This document shows positions 42,387-52,114 of a DNA stretch of 64,000 nucleotides, piece after piece. A model generated the notes under the pieces. The model saw only the letters and a program-made list of their open reading frames with translations. It ran no database searches and had not been told where the DNA came from. Origin of the DNA: Collinsella sp. (lineage in GTDB: Bacteria > Actinomycetota > Coriobacteriia > Coriobacteriales > Coriobacteriaceae). The translations under genes and the position numbers were made by a program. The stretch lies in contig DXMV01000024.1 in assembly GCA_019414055.1 (NCBI GenBank), positions 166,951 through 230,950 on the forward strand. Reading direction: 5' to 3'. Position 1 is the stretch's first letter. Every line of letters starts with the position of its first letter.

Positions 42387-45164
42387 CTAGCCGCGGTGAC
42401 GGGCGCGGCTGTACGGGGTATCCACCATGGGCAGATCCGGACGCAGCTTGCCGTCGAATGCGCGATAGGCGTTCTGCACGGCGGGCGCCGTGGGGATCGT
42501 TGCAATCTCGCCGATGCCCTTGCCGCCGTATGCCACGGGCAGCAGTTCGTCCTTCTCCACGTAGATGGCGTGGATATCCGGAATCTCGGGCGCACGGAAC
42601 AGTCCGAGCGTGCCGTACCTTGCCTGGGGTATGCAGTCCTTGAGCGGCCAGTCCTCGGTAAGCGCATAGCCCATACCCATGAGCACGCCGCCTTCGATCT
42701 GACCCTGGATGGAGATGGGGTTGACCACCTTGCCGGAATCGTGCGCGGCATAGACCTCGCTCACGCGACCGTCATCATCCAGAATGACCACATGCGTGGC
42801 AAAACCGTAGCAGATGTGGCTCTTGGGGTTGGGAACGTCAGCGCCCAGCTTGTCAGTCGGCTCCAGGTACACGTAGCCAAACTCGCATCCCTCGAGCGCC
42901 TTGATGGCGGCCGCGGGATCCTGAGGATGCATGCCCTGGCCGGCGACGAGCTCCTGCGTGCGCAACTGATAGGCTCGACCGTCGTCGTACTCGATCTTGA
43001 CGCCGTCACCATGCGCGCTCACAGGAACATCGGGTGCAGGCTTGCCGGCCTCGATGTCAAGCATGGCATCGCGCAGCAGGAAGGCGGCACCGCGCACGGC
43101 CTCGCCGGTCACGACCGTCTGTCGCGAGCCAGACGTGGTGCCGGAGTCGGGAGCGTTCTCGGTGGAGCACTCGCCATTGGCAATGCAGCTCAGCGGCAGA
43201 CCGCACGCCTCGGCAACGTCCTGCAAAAAGACCGTGTTGCAGCCCTGGCCGATGTCGGACGTGGCGGCGTAGACCACGGCGCGGCCATCCTCGACGCGAA
43301 TCTTGCAGCGGCCGGCATCGGGCAGGCCCACGCCCACGCCGGCGTTCTTCATGGCGCAGGCGATACCGGCGTGTCCGGGATGCGCATAGTAGGCATCCTT
43401 GACCTCAAGCAGCGTCTCCTTCAGCGCCGTGGAGCAGTCGGCAATCTGGCCGTTGGGCAAAACCTCGCCCGGCTCGATGGCGTTTCTGTAACGAATCTCC
43501 CACGGGTCCAGGCCGACCTTCTCTGCCAGCAAGTCGATCAAGCTCTCGAGCGCAAACTCGGACTGGCAAACGCCAAAGCCGCGGTACGCGCCGGCGGGCG
43601 GGTTGTTGGTGTAGTAGCCAAAGCCGCGAATGTCGGTGTTCTGGTACTTGTAGGGGCCAACGGCGTGCGTACAGGCGCGCTCGAGCACCGGGCCGCACAG
43701 CGAAGCGTAGGCGCCGGTATCAAAGTTGATCTCGCAATCAAGGCCGGTAAAGTTGCCCTCGGCGTCGCAACCCAGCGTAAAGGTACCGTCCATGGCATGG
43801 CGCTTGGGATGGAACGCAAGCGACTCAGCGCGCGTGAGCTTGCACTTCACAGGACGTTGGAACTTATATGCGGCGAGCGCGGCCAGGTGCTGGATGGACA
43901 CGTCCTCCTTGCCGCCAAAGCCGCCACCCACGAGCATGGTTTCGACGACCACACGCTCGGGTTCGCTATCCCAGCCAAACATATGGGCACACTCTTTGCG
44001 CGTGTCGTAGGCACCCTGGTCGGTCGACTGCACCTTAACGCCGTTCTTGTACGGGAAGGCAACGGCGCACTCGGGCTCCAAGAAGGCATGCTCGGTAAAG
44101 GGCGTGGTAAAGCGCTGCGTCACGGTAAACGCGCTCTCTGCCAGCGCCTTGGCGGCGTCGCCGCGCGTCACGTGACGGCTCTGGCACACGTTGTTCTTGA
44201 GCTCCACCGTGTTGCCAAAGGCAAAGAAGCTGTCGTGCAGGCGCGGGGCGTCGGCAGCCCTGGCCTCGACAATGTTACGCACGGGCTCCAGCGGCTCGTA
44301 ATCGATCTTTACGAGCTTCTTGGCCTTCTCGAGCGTCGCCTCGTCCTCGGCAACCACCAGCACGATGGCATCGCCCACGCAGCGGGTGATATCGCCCGCC
44401 GCAATCATGACGTCCCAGTCCTGGATAAGGTGGCCGACCTGGTTGACCGGCACGTCCTCGGCGCGCAGGATGCCCACCACACCGGGCAGGGCCTCGGCCT
44501 TGGAGGTGTCGATGGAGAGCACGCGGGCGCGCGGATACTTGGAGCGCACGGCGCTGGCGTAGGTCAGACCCGGCTGATCGAGCTCGTCGATGTCATCGGG
44601 ATACTTGCCCTCGCCGAGCACCTTCTTGCGCACGTCGATACGGAAGGCGCGCTTGCCCACGCCGTAGTCGTCGCCGCGCTCCAGGTCCTCGTCGATCTGC
44701 TTTTCGCCGCGGAGCACCGCAGCTGCCAGCGAAATGCCCTCGATGATCTTCTTGTAGCCGGTGCAGCGGCAGACGTTGCCGCGGATGGCGTACTTGATCT
44801 GCTCCTCGGTGGGCTCGGGATCCTCGGCGATCAGCGCCGCACCCGCCATGACCATACCGGGGATGCAAAAACCGCACTGCACGGCGCCCACGGCGCCAAA
44901 GGCGTACACAAAGGCCTCGCGCACGTCCTCGGGCAGGCCCTCGACGGTCACGATGTTGCGACCGGCGGCAAGGGCGGTGGTCAGCACGCACGCCTTGACG
45001 GCCTCACCGTCCACGTGGATGGTGCAGGTACCGCACGCGCCCTCGGAGCAGCCGTCCTTGGCGGAGTGAATGTGCAGGTCGTCGCGCAGGTAGCGCAGCA
45101 ACGGTTTGTTTTGGGTCGTCGTGCGCTCGACGCCGTTAACGGTAAAAGTGAATTCCTGTGCCAT
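42387..45164 (-). CDS. xdhD: Selenium-dependent-type molybdenum hydroxylase, xanthine dehydrogenase family (XdhD/YgfN-like)
   Basis: 925 aa. N-terminal [2Fe-2S] domain with Cys39, 44, 47, 59, second [2Fe-2S] domain with Cys97, 100, 132, 134, then directly the Mo-binding domains: VGGGFGGKED, AGAYRGFGVCQSE, SGTTSGSRQTVVTGEA and catalytic-Glu motif GGKGIGE. There is no FAD domain between, as in YgfN/XdhD, so electrons must leave to a partner such as the ferredoxin next door. Linked maturation genes (yqeB, yqeC, mocA, xdhC) indicate a labile-selenium cofactor. Substrate probably a purine (hypoxanthine, xanthine or urate). Confidence 0.9.
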   Translation of the reverse strand: MAQEFTFTVNGVERTTTQNKPLLRYLRDDLHIHSAKDGCSEGACGTCTIHVDGEAVKACVLTTALAAGRNIVTVEGLPEDVREAFVYAFGAVGAVQCGFCIPGMVMAGAALIAEDPEPTEEQIKYAIRGNVCRCTGYKKIIEGISLAAAVLRGEKQIDEDLERGDDYGVGKRAFRIDVRKKVLGEGKYPDDIDELDQPGLTYASAVRSKYPRARVLSIDTSKAEALPGVVGILRAEDVPVNQVGHLIQDWDVMIAAGDITRCVGDAIVLVVAEDEATLEKAKKLVKIDYEPLEPVRNIVEARAADAPRLHDSFFAFGNTVELKNNVCQSRHVTRGDAAKALAESAFTVTQRFTTPFTEHAFLEPECAVAFPYKNGVKVQSTDQGAYDTRKECAHMFGWDSEPERVVVETMLVGGGFGGKEDVSIQHLAALAAYKFQRPVKCKLTRAESLAFHPKRHAMDGTFTLGCDAEGNFTGLDCEINFDTGAYASLCGPVLERACTHAVGPYKYQNTDIRGFGYYTNNPPAGAYRGFGVCQSEFALESLIDLLAEKVGLDPWEIRYRNAIEPGEVLPNGQIADCSTALKETLLEVKDAYYAHPGHAGIACAMKNAGVGVGLPDAGRCKIRVEDGRAVVYAATSDIGQGCNTVFLQDVAEACGLPLSCIANGECSTENAPDSGTTSGSRQTVVTGEAVRGAAFLLRDAMLDIEAGKPAPDVPVSAHGDGVKIEYDDGRAYQLRTQELVAGQGMHPQDPAAAIKALEGCEFGYVYLEPTDKLGADVPNPKSHICYGFATHVVILDDDGRVSEVYAAHDSGKVVNPISIQGQIEGGVLMGMGYALTEDWPLKDCIPQARYGTLGLFRAPEIPDIHAIYVEKDELLPVAYGGKGIGEIATIPTAPAVQNAYRAFDGKLRPDLPMVDTPYSRARHRG

Positions 45165-45176
45165 GGTGATTCCCTT

Positions 45177-45656
45177 CTACACGCCGGCGGCTATGCCGGT
45201 GCGGTCGTGGATGGCGCCATGCGGGCAGACGACGGCGCACATGCCGCACGACAGACAATCCGCGCCATCAATATGGGCGCAGTTGTCCTCGATGCGGATA
45301 GCGCCGGCAGGGCACTTTTTGGCGCACATGCCGCAACCGATGCAGCTCGTGTCGCAGATCTTGCGGGCAATGGCGCCCTTATCGGTGTTGTTGCAGCGCA
45401 CCAGGATGTTCTGGTAGCCGGGAACGAAGGCAATCACGCGCTGCGGGCACGCCATGCCGCACAGGCCACAGCCCGTACACTTGGAGCGATCCACGCGAGC
45501 GATGCCATCAATCAGCGCAATGGCGCCGTGGGGGCAGGCCGTGACGCAGGCGCCACAGCCAATGCAGCCTTCGCTGCAGTGGGCGTCGCCGCCTGCGGAG
45601 GCGCAACCGCTTCCGCAGGCAACGTAGGCCACGTTATGTTGAATGGATTTGGCCAT
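45177..45656 (-). CDS. Polyferredoxin with four [4Fe-4S] motifs
   Basis: 159 aa. Four CxxCxxCxxxCP motifs: CIGCGACVTACP, CTGCGLCGMACP, CIGCGMCAKKCP and CLSCGMCAVVCP, plus extra cysteines near the start. Resembles RnfB-type ferredoxin modules. Placed 12 nt upstream of xdhD and 11 nt after ygfK, it is the likely electron wire between the two. Confidence 0.9.
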   Translation of the reverse strand: MAKSIQHNVAYVACGSGCASAGGDAHCSEGCIGCGACVTACPHGAIALIDGIARVDRSKCTGCGLCGMACPQRVIAFVPGYQNILVRCNNTDKGAIARKICDTSCIGCGMCAKKCPAGAIRIEDNCAHIDGADCLSCGMCAVVCPHGAIHDRTGIAAGV

Positions 45657-45667
45657 AAGAGACTCGC

Positions 45668-48667
45668 CTATTTCTTAAGGAGATACGAATAGCTGTCGCG
45701 CACGGCCTTGATGGTCAGGCGGACGGCCTCGGGCAGACCGGTGTTGACGGCATCGACCGAGACGGTGCGGACCGTGCCGGCGACGCGGACCTTAAAGTGA
45801 TCCTCGTCCACGGCCAGGAAGCCCTCGTTCTCGGAGTTCTCCATGTCCTGCTCGCTCCAGAACAGGGTGAGCTTGTCCTTGTAGGGACGACCCTCCTGGT
45901 AGGGGCAGAACACGGCGCAGTTGCCGCACTCGTTGCACATGCCATCGACATGGACGACCTGATGCTTGGCCAGGCCCGGCACCTTAATGGCAACGTTGGC
46001 GCGGTTGGGGCACACGTCGCAGCAGACCTCGCACACCGAGCCGCAGCCCAGGCAGCGAGTCTTGGTGCAGTTGCGCTTGTCGCGGCACAGCGACCCCTTG
46101 CGCTCATAGCAGGTGTCCTCGCGGCCGGCCTGCTCGTTGCAGTCGGCGTACTTGTTAAAGTCCACGTCGGCAATGGCACGGGCGACCTCGGCGGCGTCGG
46201 CGATAGCCTCGACCACGGTGGCGGGACCGCGGCGACAGTCGCCCGCAGCCCAGACGCCCTCAACACCGGTGGAGGTGGCGGCAAGACGGCCGCGACGGTC
46301 GTGCTCGACGCCCGCGGCATCGTACAGGCTGGCATCGATGCCCTCGCCCACGGCGCAGATCACCGTGGTGGCGGAAAGCTCGACGGTCTCGCCCGTGGCG
46401 ACGGGGCTGCGACGGCCGCTTGCATCCGGCTCGCCAAGCTCCATGACGTCGCAGGTCAGCACGGCGCCGTTGAGCGCCTTGGGCGCCAGCAGCTCGCAAA
46501 ACTCAACGCCGTCGGCAAGAGCAAGATCGAGCTCTTCCTCGTCGGCGGGCATCTGCTTCTTGGTGCGGCGATACACCAGGCGCACGTTCTTCACACCAAC
46601 CAGGCGCTTGGCCACGCGGGCGGCGTCCATGGCGGTGTTGCCGGCGCCAATGACCACGACGTCCTCGCCCAGCTCGAGCTTCTCGCCCTTCTTGGCGGCC
46701 TCGAGGAACTCCAGCACGTCGAGCTCGGCACCCTCGCCCAGGCCCGCGGAACCGGGCATCCAGGCACCGGTGGCAACGACCACGTCGGTAAAGCCCTGGG
46801 CCTTGAGCTCGTCAATGGACTCCACGCGGGCGTTGAGCTGAACCTTGGCACCAAAGGCCAGGCAAAGCTCGGCGTCGTGCGAGATATCGTCGCTCGCGAT
46901 ACGGAACTCGGGGATCACGTGACGGACCACGCCGCCGAGAGAGTCACGGGCCTCAAAGATGGTGACGGGCACGCCAGCGCGCGTCAGGAAGAACGCCGTC
47001 GCCAGGCCGGCCGGGCCGCCGCCGATAACGGCAACGTTGCGCTCGCCGTCGTTGGCGATGGCCTGGGCGCGCAGCTTGGGCAGCACGGCGGTCATGGCCT
47101 CGCGGGCGGCCTTGAGCTTGCTGGCGCGGATCTGGGCGCCCTCGGGCTCGTAGAATGCACGCTCGCAGGCACGGCCGCAGGGATGCGGGCAGATGGTGCC
47201 GGTAATGAACGGCAGGGCGTTGCGCTCGATGATGATGTTGAACGCGTCCTCGTAGCGACCCTCGTCAACAGCCGCCAGGTAGGCGGGAATATCCTGCTGG
47301 ATGGGGCAGCTCGTGCGGCACGGCGTGGTAAAGCAGTCGGAAAGCGGGCTTTTGCCGGCGACCTTGCGGTCGGGCAGCGGGCGCAGCGGCTTCTTGTAGA
47401 GCGGGTTGGTGAGCGAGTCGGTCTGGATCGCGGTCACGGCCTCGAGCGAGACGCCCGCGAACGGCTTGCCGTCCAGATCGGTAAACTCGCCGGCCATCTG
47501 GCTAAAGCGCTCGTAGCCACCGGGCTTGAGCACGTCGGTCGCCAGGGTAACGGGCCAAATGCCGGCATCGTACAGGGCACGGATGTTGTAGACCGTGGCA
47601 CCGCCGGAGTAGCTGATGCGCAGCTTGCCATCGAACTGCTCGGTAATGCGGCGGGCGGCCTCGATGGTCAGCGAGAACAGCGAACGACCGGACATGTACA
47701 TCTCGGTGGAGGGCAGCTCGTTCCTCGTCACGTCGACGGGGAACGTGTTGGTCAGCTTGACGCCAAACTCCAGGCCGCGCTCGGCGCACAGGGCAATCAG
47801 GCGCTCGAACATGGGCACGGCGTCGGCCCACTGCAGGTCCTCGCGGAAGTGCGTGTCATCGAAGACGATGTAGTCAAAGCCCAGCTCGTTCAGGCGCTGG
47901 CGGGCAAACTCATAGCCCAGCAGCGTGGGGTTGCACTTGATGTAGGTGTTGAGGCCCTTTTCGGTAATCAGATAGGTCGCGATGCGCTCGATCTCCGCCG
48001 GCGGGCAGCCATGCAGCGTGGACTCGGTGATGGAGTTGGACACGCGAGCCGGGATGGACTCGACAAACGCGGCGTCGACATGCTCAAACTTGTCCAGGTT
48101 GGCGAGCGCCCATGCGCGGCACTCATTCCAGACGTCAGAGCCGCTGGCGTCCTTCATACCCTCGATGTAGGCGTCGACCTTGGGGCTCTTAATACCCTCG
48201 AGGTCATAACCCACGGACATGTTGAAGACAAAGCCGTCCGGGCTGCCCAGACCGTACTCGCGAGCGATCAGGTGGCAGGCAAACCATGCCTTCACGTACT
48301 CGGCAAAGGCCTGCGAAACCTCGAGCTCGGTCGACCATTCGCAGTTGTAGCACTCGTCCTGAGCCACGATGCAGGGCTTGTTCACACACTTGGAGAGCTC
48401 CTCGCCGTCCATAACCTGGACGGTCTTGAGCTCAAAGAAACGAGAACCGGCCACGTAGGATGCCACGATGTTCTGGGCCAGCTGCGTGTTGGGGCCGGCA
48501 GCCGGGCCAAACGGAGTCTCGATGCGCTCGTCAAAAATGGGAAGCGCGCCCTCCTGGTTGGTCGTGACCATCTTGCGCACGCCAAAGATGGCGTCCTGGG
48601 TCTTGTGCTCCTCGATGATCCAGTTCATCAGCTGCGAAAACGGGATCGGCCTCATGATGTCGCTCAT
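45668..48667 (-). CDS. ygfK: YgfK-type Fe-S/flavin oxidoreductase (putative selenate reductase subunit)
   Basis: 999 aa. N-terminal ~430 residues resemble dihydroorotate dehydrogenase-like barrels (TPFGPAAGPNTQLAQNIVAS, SYSGGATVYNIRALYDAGIW); the middle is a glutamate-synthase-type FAD/NAD(P)H module (AVIGGGPAGLATAFFLTRAG, VIGAGNTAMDAARVAKRL) and the C-terminus binds Fe-S clusters (CLGCGSVCEVCCDVCPNRAN, CNECGNCAVFCPYQ). ATG 48667 has GAGG upstream. The selenate-reductase name is historical; a role in reductive purine metabolism is favoured by its neighbours. Confidence 0.9.
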   Translation of the reverse strand: MSDIMRPIPFSQLMNWIIEEHKTQDAIFGVRKMVTTNQEGALPIFDERIETPFGPAAGPNTQLAQNIVASYVAGSRFFELKTVQVMDGEELSKCVNKPCIVAQDECYNCEWSTELEVSQAFAEYVKAWFACHLIAREYGLGSPDGFVFNMSVGYDLEGIKSPKVDAYIEGMKDASGSDVWNECRAWALANLDKFEHVDAAFVESIPARVSNSITESTLHGCPPAEIERIATYLITEKGLNTYIKCNPTLLGYEFARQRLNELGFDYIVFDDTHFREDLQWADAVPMFERLIALCAERGLEFGVKLTNTFPVDVTRNELPSTEMYMSGRSLFSLTIEAARRITEQFDGKLRISYSGGATVYNIRALYDAGIWPVTLATDVLKPGGYERFSQMAGEFTDLDGKPFAGVSLEAVTAIQTDSLTNPLYKKPLRPLPDRKVAGKSPLSDCFTTPCRTSCPIQQDIPAYLAAVDEGRYEDAFNIIIERNALPFITGTICPHPCGRACERAFYEPEGAQIRASKLKAAREAMTAVLPKLRAQAIANDGERNVAVIGGGPAGLATAFFLTRAGVPVTIFEARDSLGGVVRHVIPEFRIASDDISHDAELCLAFGAKVQLNARVESIDELKAQGFTDVVVATGAWMPGSAGLGEGAELDVLEFLEAAKKGEKLELGEDVVVIGAGNTAMDAARVAKRLVGVKNVRLVYRRTKKQMPADEEELDLALADGVEFCELLAPKALNGAVLTCDVMELGEPDASGRRSPVATGETVELSATTVICAVGEGIDASLYDAAGVEHDRRGRLAATSTGVEGVWAAGDCRRGPATVVEAIADAAEVARAIADVDFNKYADCNEQAGREDTCYERKGSLCRDKRNCTKTRCLGCGSVCEVCCDVCPNRANVAIKVPGLAKHQVVHVDGMCNECGNCAVFCPYQEGRPYKDKLTLFWSEQDMENSENEGFLAVDEDHFKVRVAGTVRTVSVDAVNTGLPEAVRLTIKAVRDSYSYLLKK

Positions 48668-48742
48668 AGTGAGCTCCTCTCTGTAACGCCCGGCGAGACC
48701 GCGCGGCGGGCGCAAATACGGTGTAGCGCTAGCACAAGCGCC

Positions 48743-48802
48743 GGCGACCCCGCGGAGGTCGCCTATACGCGCGTCGGATGCGGCGAAACATCCGACGCGC
48801 GT
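48743..48802 (-). terminator. Two hairpins downstream of ssnA
   Basis: GGCGACC/GGTCGCC (48743-48749, 48757-48763) and ACGCGCGTCGGATG/CATCCGACGCGCGT (48767-48780, 48789-48802). The larger is a perfect 14-bp stem. Without a T-run they may set relative levels of ssnA and ygfK rather than stop transcription. Confidence 0.5.
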
Positions 48803-48816
48803 GAATCTACTTGTAA

Positions 48817-50172
48817 TTAGTACGTGCGATCGTTGAGCGTGCTCCAGAGCTTCTTGGACTCGGCCATGGTCCACGCGTTGATCTTGTCCTCATCAATGCC
48901 AACGAACTCGCGATCCTTGTACAGGACGCGGCCGTTGATGATGGTGGTGCGGCAGTTTTTGCCCATCATGCCAAAGAGCATGTGGCCGTCGATGTTCTCC
49001 TCGCTCAGCGGCGTAAAGGGCTTGTAGTCCATGACGATGACGTCGGCGGCAGCGCCGGCCTCGAGCACACCGAGCTTGCGATCGAAGTACTTGCTCGCCA
49101 TCTTGGCGTTGTTCTCGAACAGCATGGTCATGGCCTCGCACCAGCCCACGTTGGGCATGGCGGCGTTGTGGCGCTGAATGATCAGGAAGACCTTGAGGCT
49201 CTCGAGCATATCGTGAGTGTAGGCGTCGGTGCCCATGCACACGGGGATGCCGCGGCGGAAGAACTCGAGCACGGGGGCGCAGCCCACGGCGTTGCCCATA
49301 TTGGATTCGGGGTTGTTGACGAGCCAGGTACCGGACTCCTTGACGATATCCATCTCGGCAGGCGTCACGTGGATGCAGTGGCCGAGCATGGTGTCGGGAC
49401 CCAGCAGGTTGTGCTGCAGCAGGCGCTCGACGGGGCTGATGCCACCACGGTTGAGGCGGGAGTCCCACACGTCATTCATGCCCTCGCACACATGGATGTG
49501 GAAGCCGGTCAGGCCGTTGTTGGCCTCGGCCATCTTGTCCATGGTCTCGTCCGAAAGCGTAAAGGTGGCGTGACCGCCAAACATGGCGGCGATCATGTGG
49601 TTGTCGTTATCGCGACGCTCCTTGGCGGCCCACTGGGCAAATTCGGCGTTCTCGGCAATGGCCTGGTCGCATTTTTCCTGACCGCGGCGGTCGGAGACCT
49701 CGTAGCACAGGCACGAACGCATGCCCAGCTCCTGCGCGGCATCCTTAATGGCAAAGAGGCTGCCCGGAATCTCGCAGAAGCTCGCGTGGTGATCGAAGAT
49801 CGTGGTGACGCCATCGCGGATGGAGTCCAGAATCGTGGCATAGGCGCTGGCCTTGGTGCCGTCGAGCGTCAGGTTGTCGTCGATCTTCCACCACTGCTGC
49901 TCAAGATTCTCCAGGAAGTTGGTGGGGTTGCAGCCCTTAATGGCAAGGCCGCGAGCCAGACCCGAGTAGATGTGGGTGTGGCAGTTGATGAGTCCGGGCA
50001 TGATGAGGTTACCCTGGGCGTCGACGTACTCGGCATCCGGGTACTTGGCCTTGAGCTCGCACTCGGGGCCCACTTCGACGATCGTATCTCCGTCAATGGC
50101 GACCGCACCGTTGGGAATGAACGGGGCCTGCGCGTTGCGGGTAAAGACGGAACCGTTAGCGACCAGAAGCAT
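48817..50172 (-). CDS. ssnA: SsnA-family aminohydrolase
   Basis: 451 aa amidohydrolase/deaminase: GLINCHTHIYSGLARGLAIK metal motif near residue 60, TGFHIHVCEG, GHCIHV and CMGTDAYTHDM. Related to chlorohydrolase/guanine-deaminase-like proteins; conserved beside ygfK and xdhD in purine clusters, substrate not settled. ATG 50172 has GGGAG 5 nt upstream. Confidence 0.9.
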   Translation of the reverse strand: MLLVANGSVFTRNAQAPFIPNGAVAIDGDTIVEVGPECELKAKYPDAEYVDAQGNLIMPGLINCHTHIYSGLARGLAIKGCNPTNFLENLEQQWWKIDDNLTLDGTKASAYATILDSIRDGVTTIFDHHASFCEIPGSLFAIKDAAQELGMRSCLCYEVSDRRGQEKCDQAIAENAEFAQWAAKERRDNDNHMIAAMFGGHATFTLSDETMDKMAEANNGLTGFHIHVCEGMNDVWDSRLNRGGISPVERLLQHNLLGPDTMLGHCIHVTPAEMDIVKESGTWLVNNPESNMGNAVGCAPVLEFFRRGIPVCMGTDAYTHDMLESLKVFLIIQRHNAAMPNVGWCEAMTMLFENNAKMASKYFDRKLGVLEAGAAADVIVMDYKPFTPLSEENIDGHMLFGMMGKNCRTTIINGRVLYKDREFVGIDEDKINAWTMAESKKLWSTLNDRTY

Positions 50173-50320
50173 GGATGCTCCCTTCAACATCAGAGGCGGG
50201 GTTTGACACCTCTGACATGGCGGAGTGCGAAGCGCCGGCCTACACCGGAAACGGGCCCTCTCCCGTCAACGCTTCACCAAAGGGACAAACCCTTTGAAGT
50301 GCGGCTTGGCGCCGCATGAC

Positions 50321-50350
50321 GTCGGCGGACGGGGCGATGCGTCCGCCGAC
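50321..50350 (-). terminator. Hairpin after the purine permease gene
   Basis: GTCGGCGGAC (50321-50330) pairs perfectly with GTCCGCCGAC (50341-50350), 18 nt past the permease stop. Confidence 0.6.
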
Positions 50351-50367
50351 GAATAGCACCGAATTGG

Positions 50368-51762
50368 TTACTTCTTGCTCTCGGGCAAGACCAGATCCAC
50401 GGCAGCGTCCTTGGCGGCATCGATGTGCTGAGCCACGACCGGCGTCTGCGGAAGGATCAGGTTAAGGACAATGGCCATGATGGCGGTGGGGGTTACGGCA
50501 TTGGAGCCGATGACGGTGGACACCCAGGTGGGCATACCCTCGCCGGCAAGGCAGCCGCTGGCCATCCAGATACCCAGGCCAAAGACGACAGAGGTACCGA
50601 CGATAGTGGTAGTGCGCTGCGTGAGGCCCTCGCGGGTGAACATGCGCACGCCGTTCATGGTGATGGTGCCAAAGACGCCGACGGTCGCGCCGCCGATGAC
50701 GGGCTGCGGGATAGCGGAAAGGACGGCAGAGAGCTGCGGGAACAGGCCGGCGATGGCAAAGACGGCCGCGATGATCACAAAGACCCACTTGTTGACGACC
50801 TTGTTGGAGCAGATGATGCCCACGTTCTGGCCAAGGGCGCTGGTGGGAAGACCGCCCAGCAGGCCGCCGACCATAGAGGTGAGGCCCTGGGACACGATAG
50901 CGCCGGAGAGCTCGCGCTCGGTGGGCATACGGTCGATGGAGCCCAGGCAGGCGGCGGAGACGTCACCGATAACCTGGATGGCAACCATGGGGAACACGAC
51001 GGCGAGGGTAATGCAGACCTCGGGATCAAACTCGAGCGCGTAGGGCATGAGCTTGGGAAGGGCGAAGACCTGGGCGGTGGCGACGCTGGAGAAGTCGATC
51101 ATGCCAAAGGGGATCGAAACGATCATGCCAACGATCATGCCAAAGAACACGGATCCCAGCTTGAGCGTGCCCTTGCCAAAGTTGGCGAGCGCAAAGACCA
51201 CGGCGAAGGTGATAAGAGCGACGCACCAGGCCTGCGGGGTGCCCCACAGCGGCGTGCCCATACCGCCGGCCATGTACTTGACGGCCGTGGGATACAGAGA
51301 AACGCCGATGGAGAAGATGACCGTACCGGTCACGACGGGCGGGAACAGCCACTTGATCTTGCTGTAGGCCAGACCAAAGAGGACCGCGACGGCGCCGCCG
51401 ACGATCTCGCCGCCCAGTAGCGCACCAAAGCTAAAGCCCGAGGCACCCATGGCCTGCAGGGCCGGCAGGAACGCGAACGAAACGCCCATGACGATGGGCA
51501 GACCGCCGCCGATGCGACGGAAGGGAGCGAAGGCCTGAAGGGCCGTGTCGATTGCCGAAAGAATGAGCGCGACCTGGATGATGTCGGTACTCTGCTGGCT
51601 ATTAAAGCCGTAGACGCCGGCCATGATGACAGCCGGGGTGATGATACCGGCAAACGAAGCCAGTACGTGCTGAAGGGCACACGGGATCATTTCTTTAACG
51701 GGAGGCATGCCTTCACGAGTGAACAGGGCTTCAGTGCCGTTCTTAACCGTCTCCTGGGTCAT
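50368..51762 (-). CDS. NCS2-family purine (xanthine/urate/uracil-type) permease
   Basis: 464 aa, about 12-14 hydrophobic segments. NCS2 marks include PCALQHVLASFAGIITPAVI at the start and GGLPTSALGQNVGII, the QNxG signature. Imports a nucleobase by ion symport. ATG 51762 (MTQETV) has GGTGGT upstream. Upstream of ssnA, ygfK, the ferredoxin and xdhD on the same strand, and divergent from the second YheO/DauR-type regulator; supplies the cluster's substrate (inference). Confidence 0.9.
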   Translation of the reverse strand: MTQETVKNGTEALFTREGMPPVKEMIPCALQHVLASFAGIITPAVIMAGVYGFNSQQSTDIIQVALILSAIDTALQAFAPFRRIGGGLPIVMGVSFAFLPALQAMGASGFSFGALLGGEIVGGAVAVLFGLAYSKIKWLFPPVVTGTVIFSIGVSLYPTAVKYMAGGMGTPLWGTPQAWCVALITFAVVFALANFGKGTLKLGSVFFGMIVGMIVSIPFGMIDFSSVATAQVFALPKLMPYALEFDPEVCITLAVVFPMVAIQVIGDVSAACLGSIDRMPTERELSGAIVSQGLTSMVGGLLGGLPTSALGQNVGIICSNKVVNKWVFVIIAAVFAIAGLFPQLSAVLSAIPQPVIGGATVGVFGTITMNGVRMFTREGLTQRTTTIVGTSVVFGLGIWMASGCLAGEGMPTWVSTVIGSNAVTPTAIMAIVLNLILPQTPVVAQHIDAAKDAAVDLVLPESKK

Positions 51763-52114
51763 TTGACCACCAATCCTCGAAATAGTTGTTTTCGCATCTA
51801 ACGCTCTATTGTGACGCAGTGCGGGGTTGAGGTTGTGCCTTCGCTGCATATCGTATTAAAGATGATTCTCATTCTCAATAATAATTTTTTGTTATCAGAC
51901 TATTCTTCAGCTGAGATAATGCATTTCCGCAGGTCAGAAAAGTGTCTGGTTAAAATAACATCTAACTTTTCTTTTGGTCAACCGTTTACCGCCAAATTCC
52001 TACCGTTCGTCTGTATTACGCAATGTACCTGCGGATATACGAGATGAAGAGCAGCGTGTTACCATGAGAAAAAATTGTTATGAACATCTCCGATTTCACC
52101 CAAAGGAGTTGCCC
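51763..52114. promoter_or_regulatory. 352-nt AT-rich divergent promoter region with a Fur-like box
   Basis: Between the permease and the second regulator. TGATTCT-C-ATTCTCA at 51863-51877 resembles a 7-1-7 Fur/PerR-type operator (TGATAAT-N-ATTATCA) in 11 of 14 positions. No AACAAA-N3-TTTGTT site like that near 31300 was seen, so the two regulators likely read different sites. Confidence 0.4.

Noticed and set aside
42396..45692. Plus-strand open frame of about 1,100 codons
   Set aside because: It runs antisense to xdhD and the ferredoxin gene, has low-complexity Ala/Gly/His/Val composition and no domain; a shadow of GC-rich coding.
45797..48820. Plus-strand open frame of about 1,000 codons
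   Set aside because: Antisense to ygfK with the same shadow composition; ygfK has clear domains.
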